DNA from: Spartinivicinus ruber
GTDB lineage: Bacteria; Pseudomonadota; Gammaproteobacteria; Pseudomonadales; Zooshikellaceae
Length of the DNA: 64,000 bases
Reading direction: 5' to 3'
NCBI RefSeq assembly: GCF_011009015.1
Contig: NZ_CP048878.1
Span: forward strand, 5,300,354 to 5,364,353
The position numbers and the translations under genes were made by a program. Position 1 is the first letter of the stretch. Each line of letters begins with the position of its first letter. The notes beneath the pieces were generated by a model that was given only the letters and a program-made list of their open reading frames with translations, did no database searches and had not been told where the DNA came from. Below are positions 9,684 through 18,853 of the stretch, piece by piece.

Positions 9684-9783
9684 TCGCTATTCGCTCCATG
9701 CCCCCCAACCAGTCACCTCAAACGTCATGACTTTTAATAACTTTGTCTATGACAATATTATGAATTAATTGTAGCGCCTTATG

Positions 9784-10272
9784 CTAAGCGGCCCAATAGT
9801 AAACCAGCTGCATAAAACCTAATGCCAATAAACCCGCCAATAAATCATCCAGCATTATGCCAACCCCACCTTTAAGGTTTTTATCAGCAACGGAAATTGG
9901 CCAGGGTTTCCAGATATCAAACAACCTAAATAAACCAAATCCGAGTATTGGCCAATACCAGCCGGTAGGTGCAGCCCACATAGTAATCCAGTAGCCCACC
10001 ATTTCATCCCAAACAATACCGGGGTGATCATGTACTTTAAGGTCTTCGGCAGTTTTACCACACAACCAAACACCAACGATTGCAGTCAATAAAACCACCA
10101 AACTATACCAAACCAATGGCAGCTGACTGAGCAGTAACCAAAAGGGGACCGCTGCCAAAGTACCAAAAGTACCGGGGGCTTTCGGCGCAACTCCGCTACC
10201 AAAACCAAAAGCTAAGCAATGAACGGGATTACGTAAAACACTAGCAAGAGTTACTTTAGGAAGTTCAGACAT
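9784..10272 (-). CDS. pgpA: Phosphatidylglycerophosphatase A
   Basis: A 162-residue inner-membrane enzyme that removes phosphate from phosphatidylglycerophosphate to give phosphatidylglycerol. Family motifs GSGVAPKAPGTFGTLAAVP near residue 25 and VWDEMVGYWITM in the middle, with MLDDLLAG near the end. The open frame runs 33 codons further upstream into thiL, but the ATG at 10272 lies 13 bases after the thiL stop and gives the family N-terminus. It ends the nrdR-to-pgpA run of minus-strand genes. Confidence 0.93.
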   Translation of the reverse strand: MSELPKVTLASVLRNPVHCLAFGFGSGVAPKAPGTFGTLAAVPFWLLLSQLPLVWYSLVVLLTAIVGVWLCGKTAEDLKVHDHPGIVWDEMVGYWITMWAAPTGWYWPILGFGLFRLFDIWKPWPISVADKNLKGGVGIMLDDLLAGLLALGFMQLVYYWAA

Positions 10273-10285
10273 ATAAGGTGCACCA

Positions 10286-11269
10286 CTAAAAATGTTGGTA
10301 GCCAGGCTGGTCAACAGCAATGGTTTGATCGTAAATATCAACAATGCCTGGTTGAGCAGTAATTTTACCAATTAAGGTAATGTCGCCCGCCTCAACCAAA
10401 GGAGACAGTTGTGGAGCAAGCTGAGGTGGTGCTGTAAAACAAAGCTCATAGTCATCCCCCCCGGTTAGCGCTAAATTGAATGCGCTGGCGTTATCTACCT
10501 CACTCAGTAATGCCTGTGAAACAGGTAAAGCTGCCAAATCAAGCTTAGCCCCCACTGAGTGGTCAGCTTTAGCACTCTCTTCCAAAATATGTCCCAAATC
10601 AGCCAACAGCCCATCTGAAATATCAATAGCACACTTAACACCTAATGCAGCTAGCCTTTGCCCCAGATTAATTCGTGGCTCAGGTCGGTAAAAGCGTTGA
10701 TACAGTTGGCTAACTACTGAACTAGTAAACTCTGGTAAGTTAGGTTGGCTTTTAACATACTTTAAGGCAGCTGCAGCATCACCCAAGGTACCAGACACAT
10801 AGATTAAATCTCCAACAGCTGCTTTGCTTCGTAGCATGGCCCGGCTTGGATCTACCAGGCCATGCACTTGAATCGAAATTGTTAAATATCCCCTAGTGGT
10901 ATCACCACCAACCAACCTAATATCAAACTGGTTAGCAGCTTGACTCAAGCCTTTTGCAAACTGAGCAAGCCAACTCCGATCTGATTCAGGTAAGGTTAAA
11001 GCCAAGGTAAACCAGCTAGGTTTGGCCCCCATTGCCGCTAAGTCACTAACACTCACCGCCAGGGCTCGGTAGCCTATCTGCTCGGCAGCTGCTTCAGCAG
11101 GAAAATGTACGTCAGCTACTAGCGTATCAATAGAAATGGCTAGCTGTTGTTGATCTGGAAGGGAGAGAAGCGCGCAGTCATCACCTATCCCTAACTCAGC
11201 TGGCATATCACCTACAGAAGTTAGAGATGGCTGATTAAAATAGTTAGCGATTAATTGAAATTCGCTCAA
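10286..11269 (-). CDS. thiL: Thiamine-monophosphate kinase
   Basis: A 327-residue cytoplasmic kinase that phosphorylates thiamine monophosphate to the active diphosphate. Typical motifs are GIGDDCALL near residue 27, IDTLVADVHF, SDLAAMGA and LTGGDDYELCF. The start is TTG: an in-frame TAG lies six bases upstream and no ATG or GTG precedes the conserved region, so TTG is the only plausible start. Ribosome site weak. It lies between nusB and pgpA as in many gammaproteobacteria. Confidence 0.93.
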   Translation of the reverse strand: MSEFQLIANYFNQPSLTSVGDMPAELGIGDDCALLSLPDQQQLAISIDTLVADVHFPAEAAAEQIGYRALAVSVSDLAAMGAKPSWFTLALTLPESDRSWLAQFAKGLSQAANQFDIRLVGGDTTRGYLTISIQVHGLVDPSRAMLRSKAAVGDLIYVSGTLGDAAAALKYVKSQPNLPEFTSSVVSQLYQRFYRPEPRINLGQRLAALGVKCAIDISDGLLADLGHILEESAKADHSVGAKLDLAALPVSQALLSEVDNASAFNLALTGGDDYELCFTAPPQLAPQLSPLVEAGDITLIGKITAQPGIVDIYDQTIAVDQPGYQHF

Positions 11270-11303
11270 TCTCTACAAAAGTCCGCTGATTTGCTGGGGT
11301 TGG

Positions 11304-11780
11304 TCAAGAAGGTTTCAACCGATGGCTATTAACTTCTTGATAACGCGCTCTTGCGGCGACTTTATCTAATATCCCGTTCACGTAGCGATGGCTTTCTTCA
11401 GCACCGAACCGCTTAGCAAGCTCAATCGACTCATTAATCACCACTTTATATGGCACATCGATTCGCTTTAACAGCTCAAAAGCACCAATGCGCAAGGTGT
11501 TGAGTTCAATAGGATCAAGCTCTTTCAGGTCTCGATCCAAATATGGCTCGATAGCCTGTTGAATATCAGCCAAATTGCTGGTTACGCCATGCAACAAATC
11601 GTGAAAATAGCTCACATCCACTTTTTTCATGTCATTATCAGTACGAAACTGCGCTTCAATAGCCGACACATTACCGCCAGCAATATGCCATTGGTAAAGT
11701 GCTTGTAGCGCAAACTGACGGGCCTTACGGCGAGCTGAAGGTTTGGGTTTATCTGCGGATTGAGATACTGCGTCGCTCAC
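11304..11780 (-). CDS. nusB: Transcription antitermination factor NusB
   Basis: A 158-residue all-helical RNA-binding protein that, with NusE (S10), binds the boxA of ribosomal RNA transcripts and prevents premature termination. ARRKARQFALQALYQW at the N-terminus and YVNGILDKVA at the C-terminus are diagnostic. The N-terminal 15 residues are a short polar extension. It starts four bases downstream of the ribH stop, so translation is probably coupled. Confidence 0.95.
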   Translation of the reverse strand: MSDAVSQSADKPKPSARRKARQFALQALYQWHIAGGNVSAIEAQFRTDNDMKKVDVSYFHDLLHGVTSNLADIQQAIEPYLDRDLKELDPIELNTLRIGAFELLKRIDVPYKVVINESIELAKRFGAEESHRYVNGILDKVAARARYQEVNSHRLKPS

Positions 11781-11784
11781 TTAA

Positions 11785-12261
11785 TTAAGCCTCTAAATTA
11801 CTTAACAAACTAACCATTTCCAGTGCTGACAATGCAGCTTCTTCACCTTTGTTACCCGCTTTAGTACCAGAACGTTCAATAGCTTGCTCAATGGTGTCTA
11901 CAGTTAGTACACCAAAGCTAATGGGTACTTCATAATCTAAAGAAACACTGCTTAAGCCTTTAGTACACTCACCAGCTACATATTCAAAGTGGGGAGTACC
12001 ACCACGAATAACTGCACCTAAAGCAATAATCGCATCATACTGGCCTTGCTTGGCAACTTTCTTGACCGTAAGCGGGATTTCAAAGGCACCTGGGCAGCGA
12101 ATAATTGTTAGGTTATCTCGATCAATACCGTGTCTAATGAGTACATCAACTGCCCCTTGTAACAAGCTCTCAACCACAAAACCATTCCAGCGAGCCACTA
12201 CAATGGCATATTTACCATCATTAGGGGTTAAGAAGCCTTCCACTGTGTTTATCTCTGACAT
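11785..12261 (-). CDS. ribH: 6,7-dimethyl-8-ribityllumazine synthase
   Basis: A 158-residue enzyme that joins the pyrimidine product of RibD with dihydroxybutanone phosphate from RibB to form lumazine, the penultimate step of riboflavin synthesis. Conserved stretches: [43 protein letters not shown] and [13 protein letters not shown]. It lies three bases from the ribBA stop. Family members assemble into pentamers or icosahedral shells. Confidence 0.95.
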   Translation of the reverse strand: MSEINTVEGFLTPNDGKYAIVVARWNGFVVESLLQGAVDVLIRHGIDRDNLTIIRCPGAFEIPLTVKKVAKQGQYDAIIALGAVIRGGTPHFEYVAGECTKGLSSVSLDYEVPISFGVLTVDTIEQAIERSGTKAGNKGEEAALSALEMVSLLSNLEA

Positions 12262-12264
12262 TGA

Positions 12265-13389
12265 CTATTCTGCCTCATCAAACGGAATGTATTCACAAAT
12301 CTCTAGATCAAACCCAGAAATGGCACCAAACTTCATGGGTGAACTCAGCAGTTTCATTTTACCCACACCCAGCTCTCTTAGGATTTGCGAGCCAGTGCCG
12401 ACCATTAAATAAGCGCCTGATCCAGACTGTCCTGGAGCACGCTGGCTTTGCTCTGGGTGGAAGAAACGGCCCAAGCTTTCTTCAAAATCCAGTGAAGCTG
12501 TTGGATTTAACAGCACAATTACCCCTTTACCTTCATCTGCTACTTTTTTCAGCGCTTTATGAATACTCCAGCTTGCATGCTGAGGAGGCTGTGCTGCTAA
12601 CAAGTCACGAATCGGATCAGTAACATGCACTCTTACCAAGGTTGGCTCATCAGCATTAACATCACCAAGAGAGAGAGCAAGATGGGTATTACCCTGAATA
12701 GAGTCTGTAAACGTAGTTAGCTCAAACGCCCCGAACTCTGTTGCCAGGTTTTGCTGGTTTACTTTAGTAACTGTACGCTCATTCAAGATTCGATAGTGAA
12801 TCAAGTCGGCAATAGTACCGATTTTCAACCCGTGCGTCTCCGCAAATGTTTCCAGGTCTGGCCGGCGGGCCATGGTACCATCTTCGTTCATAATTTCCAC
12901 AATTGCCGCCGCTGGGGTTAATCCAGCCAGCCTAGCAAGATCACAACCTGCCTCAGTATGCCCTGCACGGCTAAGCACTCCACCTGGCTGTGCCCTTAAT
13001 GGAAATATATGTCCTGGCTGAACAATATCTTCTGATTTGCTATCAGGGGCAACGGCCACTTGAATCGTTTTTGCTCTGTCTGCAGCAGAAATACCCGTTG
13101 TTACACCATGGGCAGCTTCAATTGATACAGTAAAAGGCGTGCCATATTGCCCCCCACTATTTCCCTGTACCATAGAAGGTAAACCTAAATAGTCACAGCG
13201 CTCACCTGTCAACGTTAAACAAATCAGTCCCCTTGCTTTACTGGCCATAAAATTAACGGCTTCTGGGGTAATTTTTTCAGCAGCAATAATCAGGTCACCT
13301 TCATTTTCCCGATCCTCATCATCCATCAGGATAACCATCTTACCCTGGCGAATATCTTCAATTATTTCCTCAATGGCATTTAGCTGCAT
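12265..13389 (-). CDS. ribBA: 3,4-dihydroxy-2-butanone-4-phosphate synthase with degenerate GTP-cyclohydrolase-II-like domain (RibBX type)
   Basis: A 374-residue fusion. Residues 1-205 are a complete RibB that turns ribulose 5-phosphate into dihydroxybutanone phosphate, with the acidic loop DDEDRENEGD at 23-32 and RAGHTEAG at 141-148. Residues 207-374 resemble GTP cyclohydrolase II (GTGSQILRELGVGKMKLL) but where active enzymes have HSEC and RCDC the sequence reads HVTDPIRDLL from H255, with no cysteines. The zinc site is therefore missing and this half should be catalytically dead, the RibBX arrangement described in Proteobacteria. The separate ribA at 8334 supplies the activity. Confidence 0.93.
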   Translation of the reverse strand: MQLNAIEEIIEDIRQGKMVILMDDEDRENEGDLIIAAEKITPEAVNFMASKARGLICLTLTGERCDYLGLPSMVQGNSGGQYGTPFTVSIEAAHGVTTGISAADRAKTIQVAVAPDSKSEDIVQPGHIFPLRAQPGGVLSRAGHTEAGCDLARLAGLTPAAAIVEIMNEDGTMARRPDLETFAETHGLKIGTIADLIHYRILNERTVTKVNQQNLATEFGAFELTTFTDSIQGNTHLALSLGDVNADEPTLVRVHVTDPIRDLLAAQPPQHASWSIHKALKKVADEGKGVIVLLNPTASLDFEESLGRFFHPEQSQRAPGQSGSGAYLMVGTGSQILRELGVGKMKLLSSPMKFGAISGFDLEICEYIPFDEAE

Positions 13390-13403
13390 ATTATTTCCGC
13401 CTG

Positions 13404-14060
13404 TTACTTCAAAAAGCCATGGTTGGCTAAAAATGCTTTATCTATTACTGAGCTTGCTGACGTTGATTTGCTGCCAGTTAAAAGCCGCTCTAAATAGCGA
13501 GCAATAATATCCACTTCAAGATTCACCCGGCTACCCGTGGTGTAATGTTTAATAATAGTGTTTTCAATGGTATGAGGGACAATATTCAGCAAAAACTGGT
13601 TACCCGCAATTTCATTAACCGTTAAGCTGACCCCATCAATTGTTATTGAGCCTTTTGCTGCAATATACCTTTCTAAATGAGCCGGAGCTTCCAGCCAAAA
13701 TCGATGGGCACGAGCATCTTTAAAGTGTTTGACCACCGTTGCCACATCATCAACATGACCACTGACAATATGGCCACCAAAATGGGTTGTTGGAGTCATG
13801 GCTTTTTCTAAGTTAACAGGTGCGCCCACTTTTAAATCAGTCAGGGTTGAGCAACGTAAGCTTTCAGCAGAAACATCTGCGGTAAAATTTTGCTGCCCTA
13901 GTTTTACAACAGTTAGACATACACCATTGGTCGCGATCGAATCGCCTAATTGGACATCACTCATATTTAAATCTTGAGTATCAATGGTGATTGATAAATC
14001 ACCATCATGTGGGATAAGCGAGCGTATTTTGCCAACCGATTGAATAATGCCTGTAAACAT
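13404..14060 (-). CDS. ribE: Riboflavin synthase alpha chain
   Basis: A 218-residue enzyme that dismutates two lumazine molecules to riboflavin. It has the two internal lumazine-binding repeats: MFTGIIQSVGKI with NGVCLTVV in the first, and HFGGHIVSGHVD with DGVSLTVNE in the second. The C-terminal 15 residues after ERLL form a short family-variable tail. It is eight bases from ribD and about 14 from ribBA. Confidence 0.95.
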   Translation of the reverse strand: MFTGIIQSVGKIRSLIPHDGDLSITIDTQDLNMSDVQLGDSIATNGVCLTVVKLGQQNFTADVSAESLRCSTLTDLKVGAPVNLEKAMTPTTHFGGHIVSGHVDDVATVVKHFKDARAHRFWLEAPAHLERYIAAKGSITIDGVSLTVNEIAGNQFLLNIVPHTIENTIIKHYTTGSRVNLEVDIIARYLERLLTGSKSTSASSVIDKAFLANHGFLK

Positions 14061-14067
14061 AAAGCGG

Positions 14068-15240
14068 CTAAGTAAGCTGATTAATTGGGTGAATCATCAT
14101 TCGCCAATCTTTACCGATTTGGCGAATATCTTTAATTTCAAGGTCAACATTATCCGCCATTTTGGGCATATCGGAAATAGTTAATAGCGGTTTCGCCTCA
14201 TGGCCCATTATGGTGGGAGCCATGTACACAATCAATTCATCCACAAGTCCCGCTTTGATAAACGCTCCAGCAAGGGTAGAACCAGCCTCAACCATTACCT
14301 CGTTACAATGATAGTGATCAGACAGATAATTCAACAACAAATCCAAAGGTACTTTTGGGCTTTTCTCACCAGCTTGATTTACGTCATCTGCCGTATCTAC
14401 TTTATCAGGAAATACGATAACTTCTGCACCAAGGTTTTCTAATTGCTGAATTGCGGCTGTATCCCGATGAGTAGTAGCAACCAAAACCTTGCCTTCACCT
14501 TTAAATACTTTTGCAGTAACAGGTATTTTTAGCTGGCTATCGACTACGACTCTGAAAGGTGGCGGGCAGTTTTTAGCTGCTGAGATTTTTAGCTGGTTAT
14601 TACGAACGGTTAATGCAGCATCATCATCAAAAATAGTGCTAACCCCAGTAATCACTGCACAACTTCTAGCCCGCCATTGCTGCACATCAGAGCGGGCATC
14701 TGCGCCAGTAATCCACTGACTTTCACCACTGGCTTTAGCAGTACGGCCATCCACACTCATGGCTAACTTGCATCGAACTAGTGGTTTCTTGAGTGTCATT
14801 CGCTGACAAAAGCCTTGGTTTAGCTGGTAAGCTTCTCCATATAGCAGACCTACCTCTACATCAATGCCATGCTGTAAAAGTAGTTTTTTTCCACTTCCCG
14901 CTACTAACGGATTAGGATCAAGCATTGCAATAACAACCTTCGCAACCCCTGCTTCAATTAAAGCATTAGCACATGGAGGGGTGCGACCAAAGTGACTACA
15001 AGGCTCAAGGGTGACATATGTCGTGCTACCTTTTGCTGCTGCTCCAGCCTGTTTCAGAGCATAAACTTCAGCATGAGGTTCACCTGCTCGCTGGTGCCAG
15101 CCTTCACCAATAATTTTCCCTCCCTTGACTACTACACAACCTACTCTGGGGTTTGGTCGGGTTGTATAAATGCCCTGCCTGGCTAATTGCAAGGCCCTGT
15201 TCATCATGGCATAGTCTTGGGCACTAAATTCTATGGCCAC
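14068..15240 (-). CDS. ribD: Bifunctional riboflavin deaminase/reductase
   Basis: A 390-residue enzyme performing the second and third steps of the pyrimidine branch: deamination and then reduction of the ribosyl side chain. The N-terminal cytidine-deaminase-like domain has the zinc ligands H56 (PHAEVYAL), C81 and C90 (LEPCSHFGRTPPC). The C-terminal dihydrofolate-reductase-like domain starts near 150 (LKKPLVRCKLAMSVDGR) and ends with EAGSTLAGAF. Length is slightly above the E. coli protein because of an insertion near residues 265-300. Confidence 0.95.
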   Translation of the reverse strand: MAIEFSAQDYAMMNRALQLARQGIYTTRPNPRVGCVVVKGGKIIGEGWHQRAGEPHAEVYALKQAGAAAKGSTTYVTLEPCSHFGRTPPCANALIEAGVAKVVIAMLDPNPLVAGSGKKLLLQHGIDVEVGLLYGEAYQLNQGFCQRMTLKKPLVRCKLAMSVDGRTAKASGESQWITGADARSDVQQWRARSCAVITGVSTIFDDDAALTVRNNQLKISAAKNCPPPFRVVVDSQLKIPVTAKVFKGEGKVLVATTHRDTAAIQQLENLGAEVIVFPDKVDTADDVNQAGEKSPKVPLDLLLNYLSDHYHCNEVMVEAGSTLAGAFIKAGLVDELIVYMAPTIMGHEAKPLLTISDMPKMADNVDLEIKDIRQIGKDWRMMIHPINQLT

Positions 15241-15280
15241 TTTATTTTCCTCGTAAATGTTGCCGCAAGTACTTGAAAGG

Positions 15281-15742
15281 TTATTTATCAGAGTCCTGTT
15301 TTAGTCGATCAATTTCTTCGCGAAATTCATTTAAATCTTTAAATTGACGATAAACAGAAGCAAAGCGTATATAAGCGACTTCATCTAGTTTTCTTAACTC
15401 ATGCATTACCATTTCACCTACCAGCAGCGACTCCATTTCCCTTTCCCCTCTGGCTCGAACCCTATGCTTTAGTCGGCTAATGGCTTCCTCTACTTGCTCC
15501 ATGCTCACTGGCCGCTTTTCTAGAGCACGTAACATTCCCCCACGCAATTTATCTTCATCAAAGGGTTCTCTGCTACCATCCTGTTTTATAAGTCGTGGCA
15601 TAACCAGTTCAACAGTTTCGTAAGTCGTAAAACGTTCACTACAAGACAAGCATTCACGCCGACGCCTAATCTGGTTACCCTCTGTCACTAACCGAGAGTC
15701 TGTGACCTTAGTATCATGTGCACCACAAAACGGACAATACAT
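15281..15742 (-). CDS. nrdR: Transcriptional repressor NrdR
   Basis: A 153-residue nucleotide-sensing repressor of ribonucleotide reductase genes. A zinc ribbon (C3, C6, C31, C34) binds DNA and an ATP-cone domain (about 49-139; [16 protein letters not shown]) senses ATP and dATP. It leads the ribD-ribE-ribBA-ribH-nusB-thiL-pgpA run. In many relatives glyA lies directly upstream; here glyA is about 4.4 kb away. Confidence 0.96.
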   Translation of the reverse strand: MYCPFCGAHDTKVTDSRLVTEGNQIRRRRECLSCSERFTTYETVELVMPRLIKQDGSREPFDEDKLRGGMLRALEKRPVSMEQVEEAISRLKHRVRARGEREMESLLVGEMVMHELRKLDEVAYIRFASVYRQFKDLNEFREEIDRLKQDSDK

Positions 15743-16649
15743 AGTAGCTCTGAGCCCAACCCGATTCCTGCATTTAATTTTTTCCTAGCAGCTATTAATA
15801 AACGCCAGGCAATAGATAATTCTGATAATTTATTGCCAAGCATACTACCTATAAATAGCACTAATACAAGTCTAGGGTTGAACTAAGTGTGTATTAAGCA
15901 AACAGGATGATGAGCACGTAATACAACTGACGAACCACCATTTGCATGGTTGTGAAACTTCAACACCATATAACTCAGTTGTCGTTTGATATAAAAAACC
16001 AGGCCATAGTTAAACAATCAGATTCTTTGCCTGAATTTCATTGATACCCGCCAACACAGCTAGTTTTTTCCCCATCCGAGAATAGGGCAAAACCATCGCC
16101 TGGCTAATTTCAGGGCATAAGCCATTTTGTAACTTAAGGCATTGAAGATATTGATACTGGCATTTAAAACCGTATAACTTCGCCAACAGCTCATGAGCTT
16201 GAGCATGATGTAATGAATCGCGAGGCCAGAATTTAACAACAGATTTGGCTTGTTGTTTAAAAGTACCCACTGCAATTAGGAGAGGTATAACATTCACCCT
16301 TGCCAAGCTTAGTCGTGCCAAAGTCCCACTCTAACAGACACAAACCATAATAGGCTCAAAGCCATGACAATCAGTCAATGTTGCTATTAAACTGCGAATG
16401 CTCTTGAGCAAACGGTGAACACTTCTTGGCTGATTAGCCTTTTCTTGTGGGAAGAGGGATACGAAGCTACCTCACCTCAACAGATTACTGGATACAACAA
16501 CAAAAGCAAAGCCACTCTAAAACCTCGTTCTACATAAATGTGCCTTGCAACTAAACAAGTACACTTATTTTATAGGATGCAACTAATTAATACAGCTTAG
16601 CTAGAAGCTGCTAAGCTTTTAGCTAACCCCCTATTTGAAGCAAGATATC
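15743..16649. other. Gene-poor, probably decayed region between nrdR and the binding-protein gene
   Basis: About 900 bases with no recognisable gene. It contains an inverted pair ACAACTGA / TCAGTTGT near 15924 and 15974 around a smaller ACCA-TGGT hairpin, and a low-confidence reading frame at 16010. On the minus strand around 16340-16480 a stop-to-stop stretch of about 45 codons looks protein-like (for example LFPQEKANQPRSVHRL) but has no start, consistent with gene decay. No riboswitch recognised. Confidence 0.45.
16010..16321 (-). CDS. Short hypothetical reading frame, possibly a gene remnant
   Basis: 103 codons starting at TTG with no convincing ribosome site and no family I recognise. 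The predicted product is basic with several Cys and Gln residues. It lies in a region that otherwise looks decayed, so it may be a fragment or chance frame. Listed for completeness only. Confidence 0.2.
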   Translation of the reverse strand: MARLSLARVNVIPLLIAVGTFKQQAKSVVKFWPRDSLHHAQAHELLAKLYGFKCQYQYLQCLKLQNGLCPEISQAMVLPYSRMGKKLAVLAGINEIQAKNLIV

Positions 16650-17414
16650 ATGAGGCTACCAGCTGCTCTTCTTATCATGCTAATTAGCTTATCTTCTGTC
16701 GCAGAAGATAAGCTACTGGAAATCACCACCGGCGAATACCCACCCTGGTCAGCGAAAGATTATAAGCATGGTGGTTTCGTTCACCATATGATTTCAGAAG
16801 CCTTTCAGCGAGAAGGTTATAAAGTAAATTACATATACCACATATGGGCAAGAAATTATAAAGAAGGACAAAAGGGAAAATACCATGCCACTGCATTTTG
16901 GTACCACTCAGAAGAAAGAGCAAAACTTTTCTATTATAGCGACGCGCTTTATTCAGAAGATGTAGTTTTTTTTCATTTAAAAACAACAGCTTTTACAACC
17001 TGGAATACTCTAAAAGATCTAGAGGGATACCGAATTGGCGCCACCAGAGGCTATACTTACACCCCCGAGTTTTGGAAAGCTCAAGAAGTTGGCACATTAA
17101 ATATAATAGTTAATAAGTCAGATAAAATTAATTTCAAAATGCTGTTAAGAAAAAGAATAGACCTTTTCTTAATGGCAACAGTGGCTGGCTATAGCCTTTT
17201 ACAAAAAGAGTTCTCCCCACCCCAGGCTCAAACCTTAACCTACCATCACAAGCCTTTATTCAGCAGTACCGCCCATTTATTATTTCCAAAAGTAAGAGAA
17301 GATGCACAGCCTTTACTTAAGGTTTTTAATAAAGGCTTACAGGCGATAAAACAAGATGGTTTCTACGATAAGTATTATGATTTACTACTCGAAGGGTTTT
17401 ATGAAAAACATTAA
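16650..17414 (+). CDS. Orphan periplasmic solute-binding protein (ABC substrate-binding type 3 fold)
   Basis: A 254-residue exported protein: signal peptide MRLPAALLIMLISLSSVAED cut near residue 19, then the two-lobed fold of family 3 amino-acid-type binding proteins, beginning ITTGEYPPWSAKD and containing LKDLEGYRIGATRGYTY at the hinge region. A TTG five codons upstream is in frame, but the ATG gives the better signal peptide. No permease or ATPase gene is near, so it may work with a transporter encoded elsewhere or as a sensor. It sits in the accessory block beside the IS element. Ligand unknown; its aromatic-rich sequence is unlike classical amino-acid binders. Confidence 0.75.
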   Translation: MRLPAALLIMLISLSSVAEDKLLEITTGEYPPWSAKDYKHGGFVHHMISEAFQREGYKVNYIYHIWARNYKEGQKGKYHATAFWYHSEERAKLFYYSDALYSEDVVFFHLKTTAFTTWNTLKDLEGYRIGATRGYTYTPEFWKAQEVGTLNIIVNKSDKINFKMLLRKRIDLFLMATVAGYSLLQKEFSPPQAQTLTYHHKPLFSSTAHLLFPKVREDAQPLLKVFNKGLQAIKQDGFYDKYYDLLLEGFYEKH

Positions 17415-17591
17415 AACACCTGTAATTAACTTTCTCGCCAATAATATACTTATCTATTTTTAATACTATTAATAAAGTAAAACAGCCCAACACCTACTAA
17501 TTCAGCAGTTAACGAGGATCCATGTCAGGCAAAACGCCAGCTTCTTGATAGTAAGCCTGGCGCATATCTATATGAATTATTGATGTGACAT

Positions 17592-18853
17592 CACTGCTGT
17601 CCCACATTTACAGCATCCTCATTTGCTTATGATCATCTGTATTATTCGGTGGTGAGGGTGTAAATAATGCTTTAAGCTCTCTACGCTCAAACAAAGTGAG
17701 TTGCATGAGTCGAGCTATTTGAGTGATCGATAGTGTTATTCCATGAGAAAATTTTAGATAAGCGACGAGCAAATAAGCACACATGGCTACCCATATCTGG
17801 GTTAACACGGCATTTTTAGAGGTACCGACAAACGATTTTATCTTTAGGTTTTGCTTTATCCACTTAAAAAATAGCTCTATTTTCCAGCGTTCTTTGTAAA
17901 TAGCTGCAATGGTGCTGGCTGCGAGCTTACTATTATTAGTTAAAAAGTAATATTGGTTGCCAGTCTCTGGGCATTTAAAACCGATACGACGTAAATGACC
18001 TTTATAAACAGCCCCTTGTTGGCTAGTCAACTGAATGTGCTGATCAGAAGTGACTGTACTGCTATTGTCGGTAGGCTGGCGCTTTAGTACACGGTATTTG
18101 GCTTGCTTTTTTAGTCGGGTTACAAAGAAGATTCCTTGCTCATTTAAAGTATTAAACCAGCGATAATCAGTGTAGCCACGGTCTACAGCAAGAATACTCC
18201 CCTTGGGGAGATCAAGGCTGCGTGCTATCTGTATTTCATGACATTTCCCTTCAGTAATACTCATAAATGCAGGCAAGTAGCCATTATGATCAAACCCAAC
18301 ATGTAACTTGATAGCACCTTTACTTTTTCGAAAATCTGCCCAAGGAAACATGGATAAACACAAGTCGATCACTGATGCATCAAGAGAATACAATGGATTT
18401 TTAAAACGAAACTTATGCCCTGGCCGATGATGATGACATTTATTTAATAGCTTATAAAACAAGGCTTCATAAAGCGTAGCGGGTTGCTGTTCATTGACAC
18501 GGGCCAAACTACTTCTGGTGATATTTCCAATACCATGGTGATAGCGTTTATGCTGCTGAATCGATAGGTGATCAATGATGTCACGCAAACTATTGCGACC
18601 TGAGAGTTGACCAAATAATAGCGCAACAAACTGCCCCCACCGAGTCATTTTACGTAGCCGTTGACCCGTATGATGCTGATTGGCTAGTGATTCAAACTCA
18701 TGTCTAGAAAGCAACTGAAGTATTTGGTGCAAGATTGTGTTACGATGAGCCAAGGCTTAAATCCTCTGGTTTTGCAGTGTTTGGTTGCACTCTCATTGTA
18801 ACAACTTATGGGGACTTAAGCCTTTTTTGTTTCAATCTTATGGGACAGCAGTG
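17592..18853 (-). mobile_element. Complete IS4-family insertion sequence
   Basis: About 1262 bases bounded by perfect 13-bp terminal inverted repeats, CACTGCTGTCCCA at 17592-17604 and its complement at 18841-18853. Both flanks carry the same 9 bases, ATGTGACAT (17583-17591 and 18854-18862), a target duplication of the size expected for IS4; one more G could be counted. It encodes one intact transposase whose stop lies three bases inside the left repeat. Intact ends, intact gene and perfect duplication imply a recent insertion. Confidence 0.93.
17608..18753 (-). CDS. IS4-family transposase
   Basis: A 381-residue DDE transposase that cuts and joins DNA at the element ends. The N-terminal region (MAHRNTILHQ, RHEFESLA) matches the DUF4372 domain common to this IS4 subgroup. 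The catalytic acids are D125 (SLDASVID), D191 (LAVDRGYTDY) and E293; the IS4 signature Y-(2)-R-(3)-E-(6)-K is exact at Y286, R289, E293, K300. The start is TTG with GAGGA eight bases upstream. Full length, no frameshift. Confidence 0.93.
   Translation of the reverse strand: MAHRNTILHQILQLLSRHEFESLANQHHTGQRLRKMTRWGQFVALLFGQLSGRNSLRDIIDHLSIQQHKRYHHGIGNITRSSLARVNEQQPATLYEALFYKLLNKCHHHRPGHKFRFKNPLYSLDASVIDLCLSMFPWADFRKSKGAIKLHVGFDHNGYLPAFMSITEGKCHEIQIARSLDLPKGSILAVDRGYTDYRWFNTLNEQGIFFVTRLKKQAKYRVLKRQPTDNSSTVTSDQHIQLTSQQGAVYKGHLRRIGFKCPETGNQYYFLTNNSKLAASTIAAIYKERWKIELFFKWIKQNLKIKSFVGTSKNAVLTQIWVAMCAYLLVAYLKFSHGITLSITQIARLMQLTLFERRELKALFTPSPPNNTDDHKQMRML

Noticed and set aside
12261-12623. 120-codon frame antisense to ribBA
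   Set aside because: Overlaps well-conserved ribBA codons and has no family or ribosome site.
14200-14442. 80-codon frame antisense to ribD
   Set aside because: Wholly inside a clear ribD coding region on the opposite strand; explained as a shadow of that gene.
15743-16009. FMN riboswitch upstream of the nrdR-rib cluster
   Set aside because: I looked for the conserved riboswitch core before nrdR, ribA and ribBA and saw none; the genes are contiguous with no leader space.
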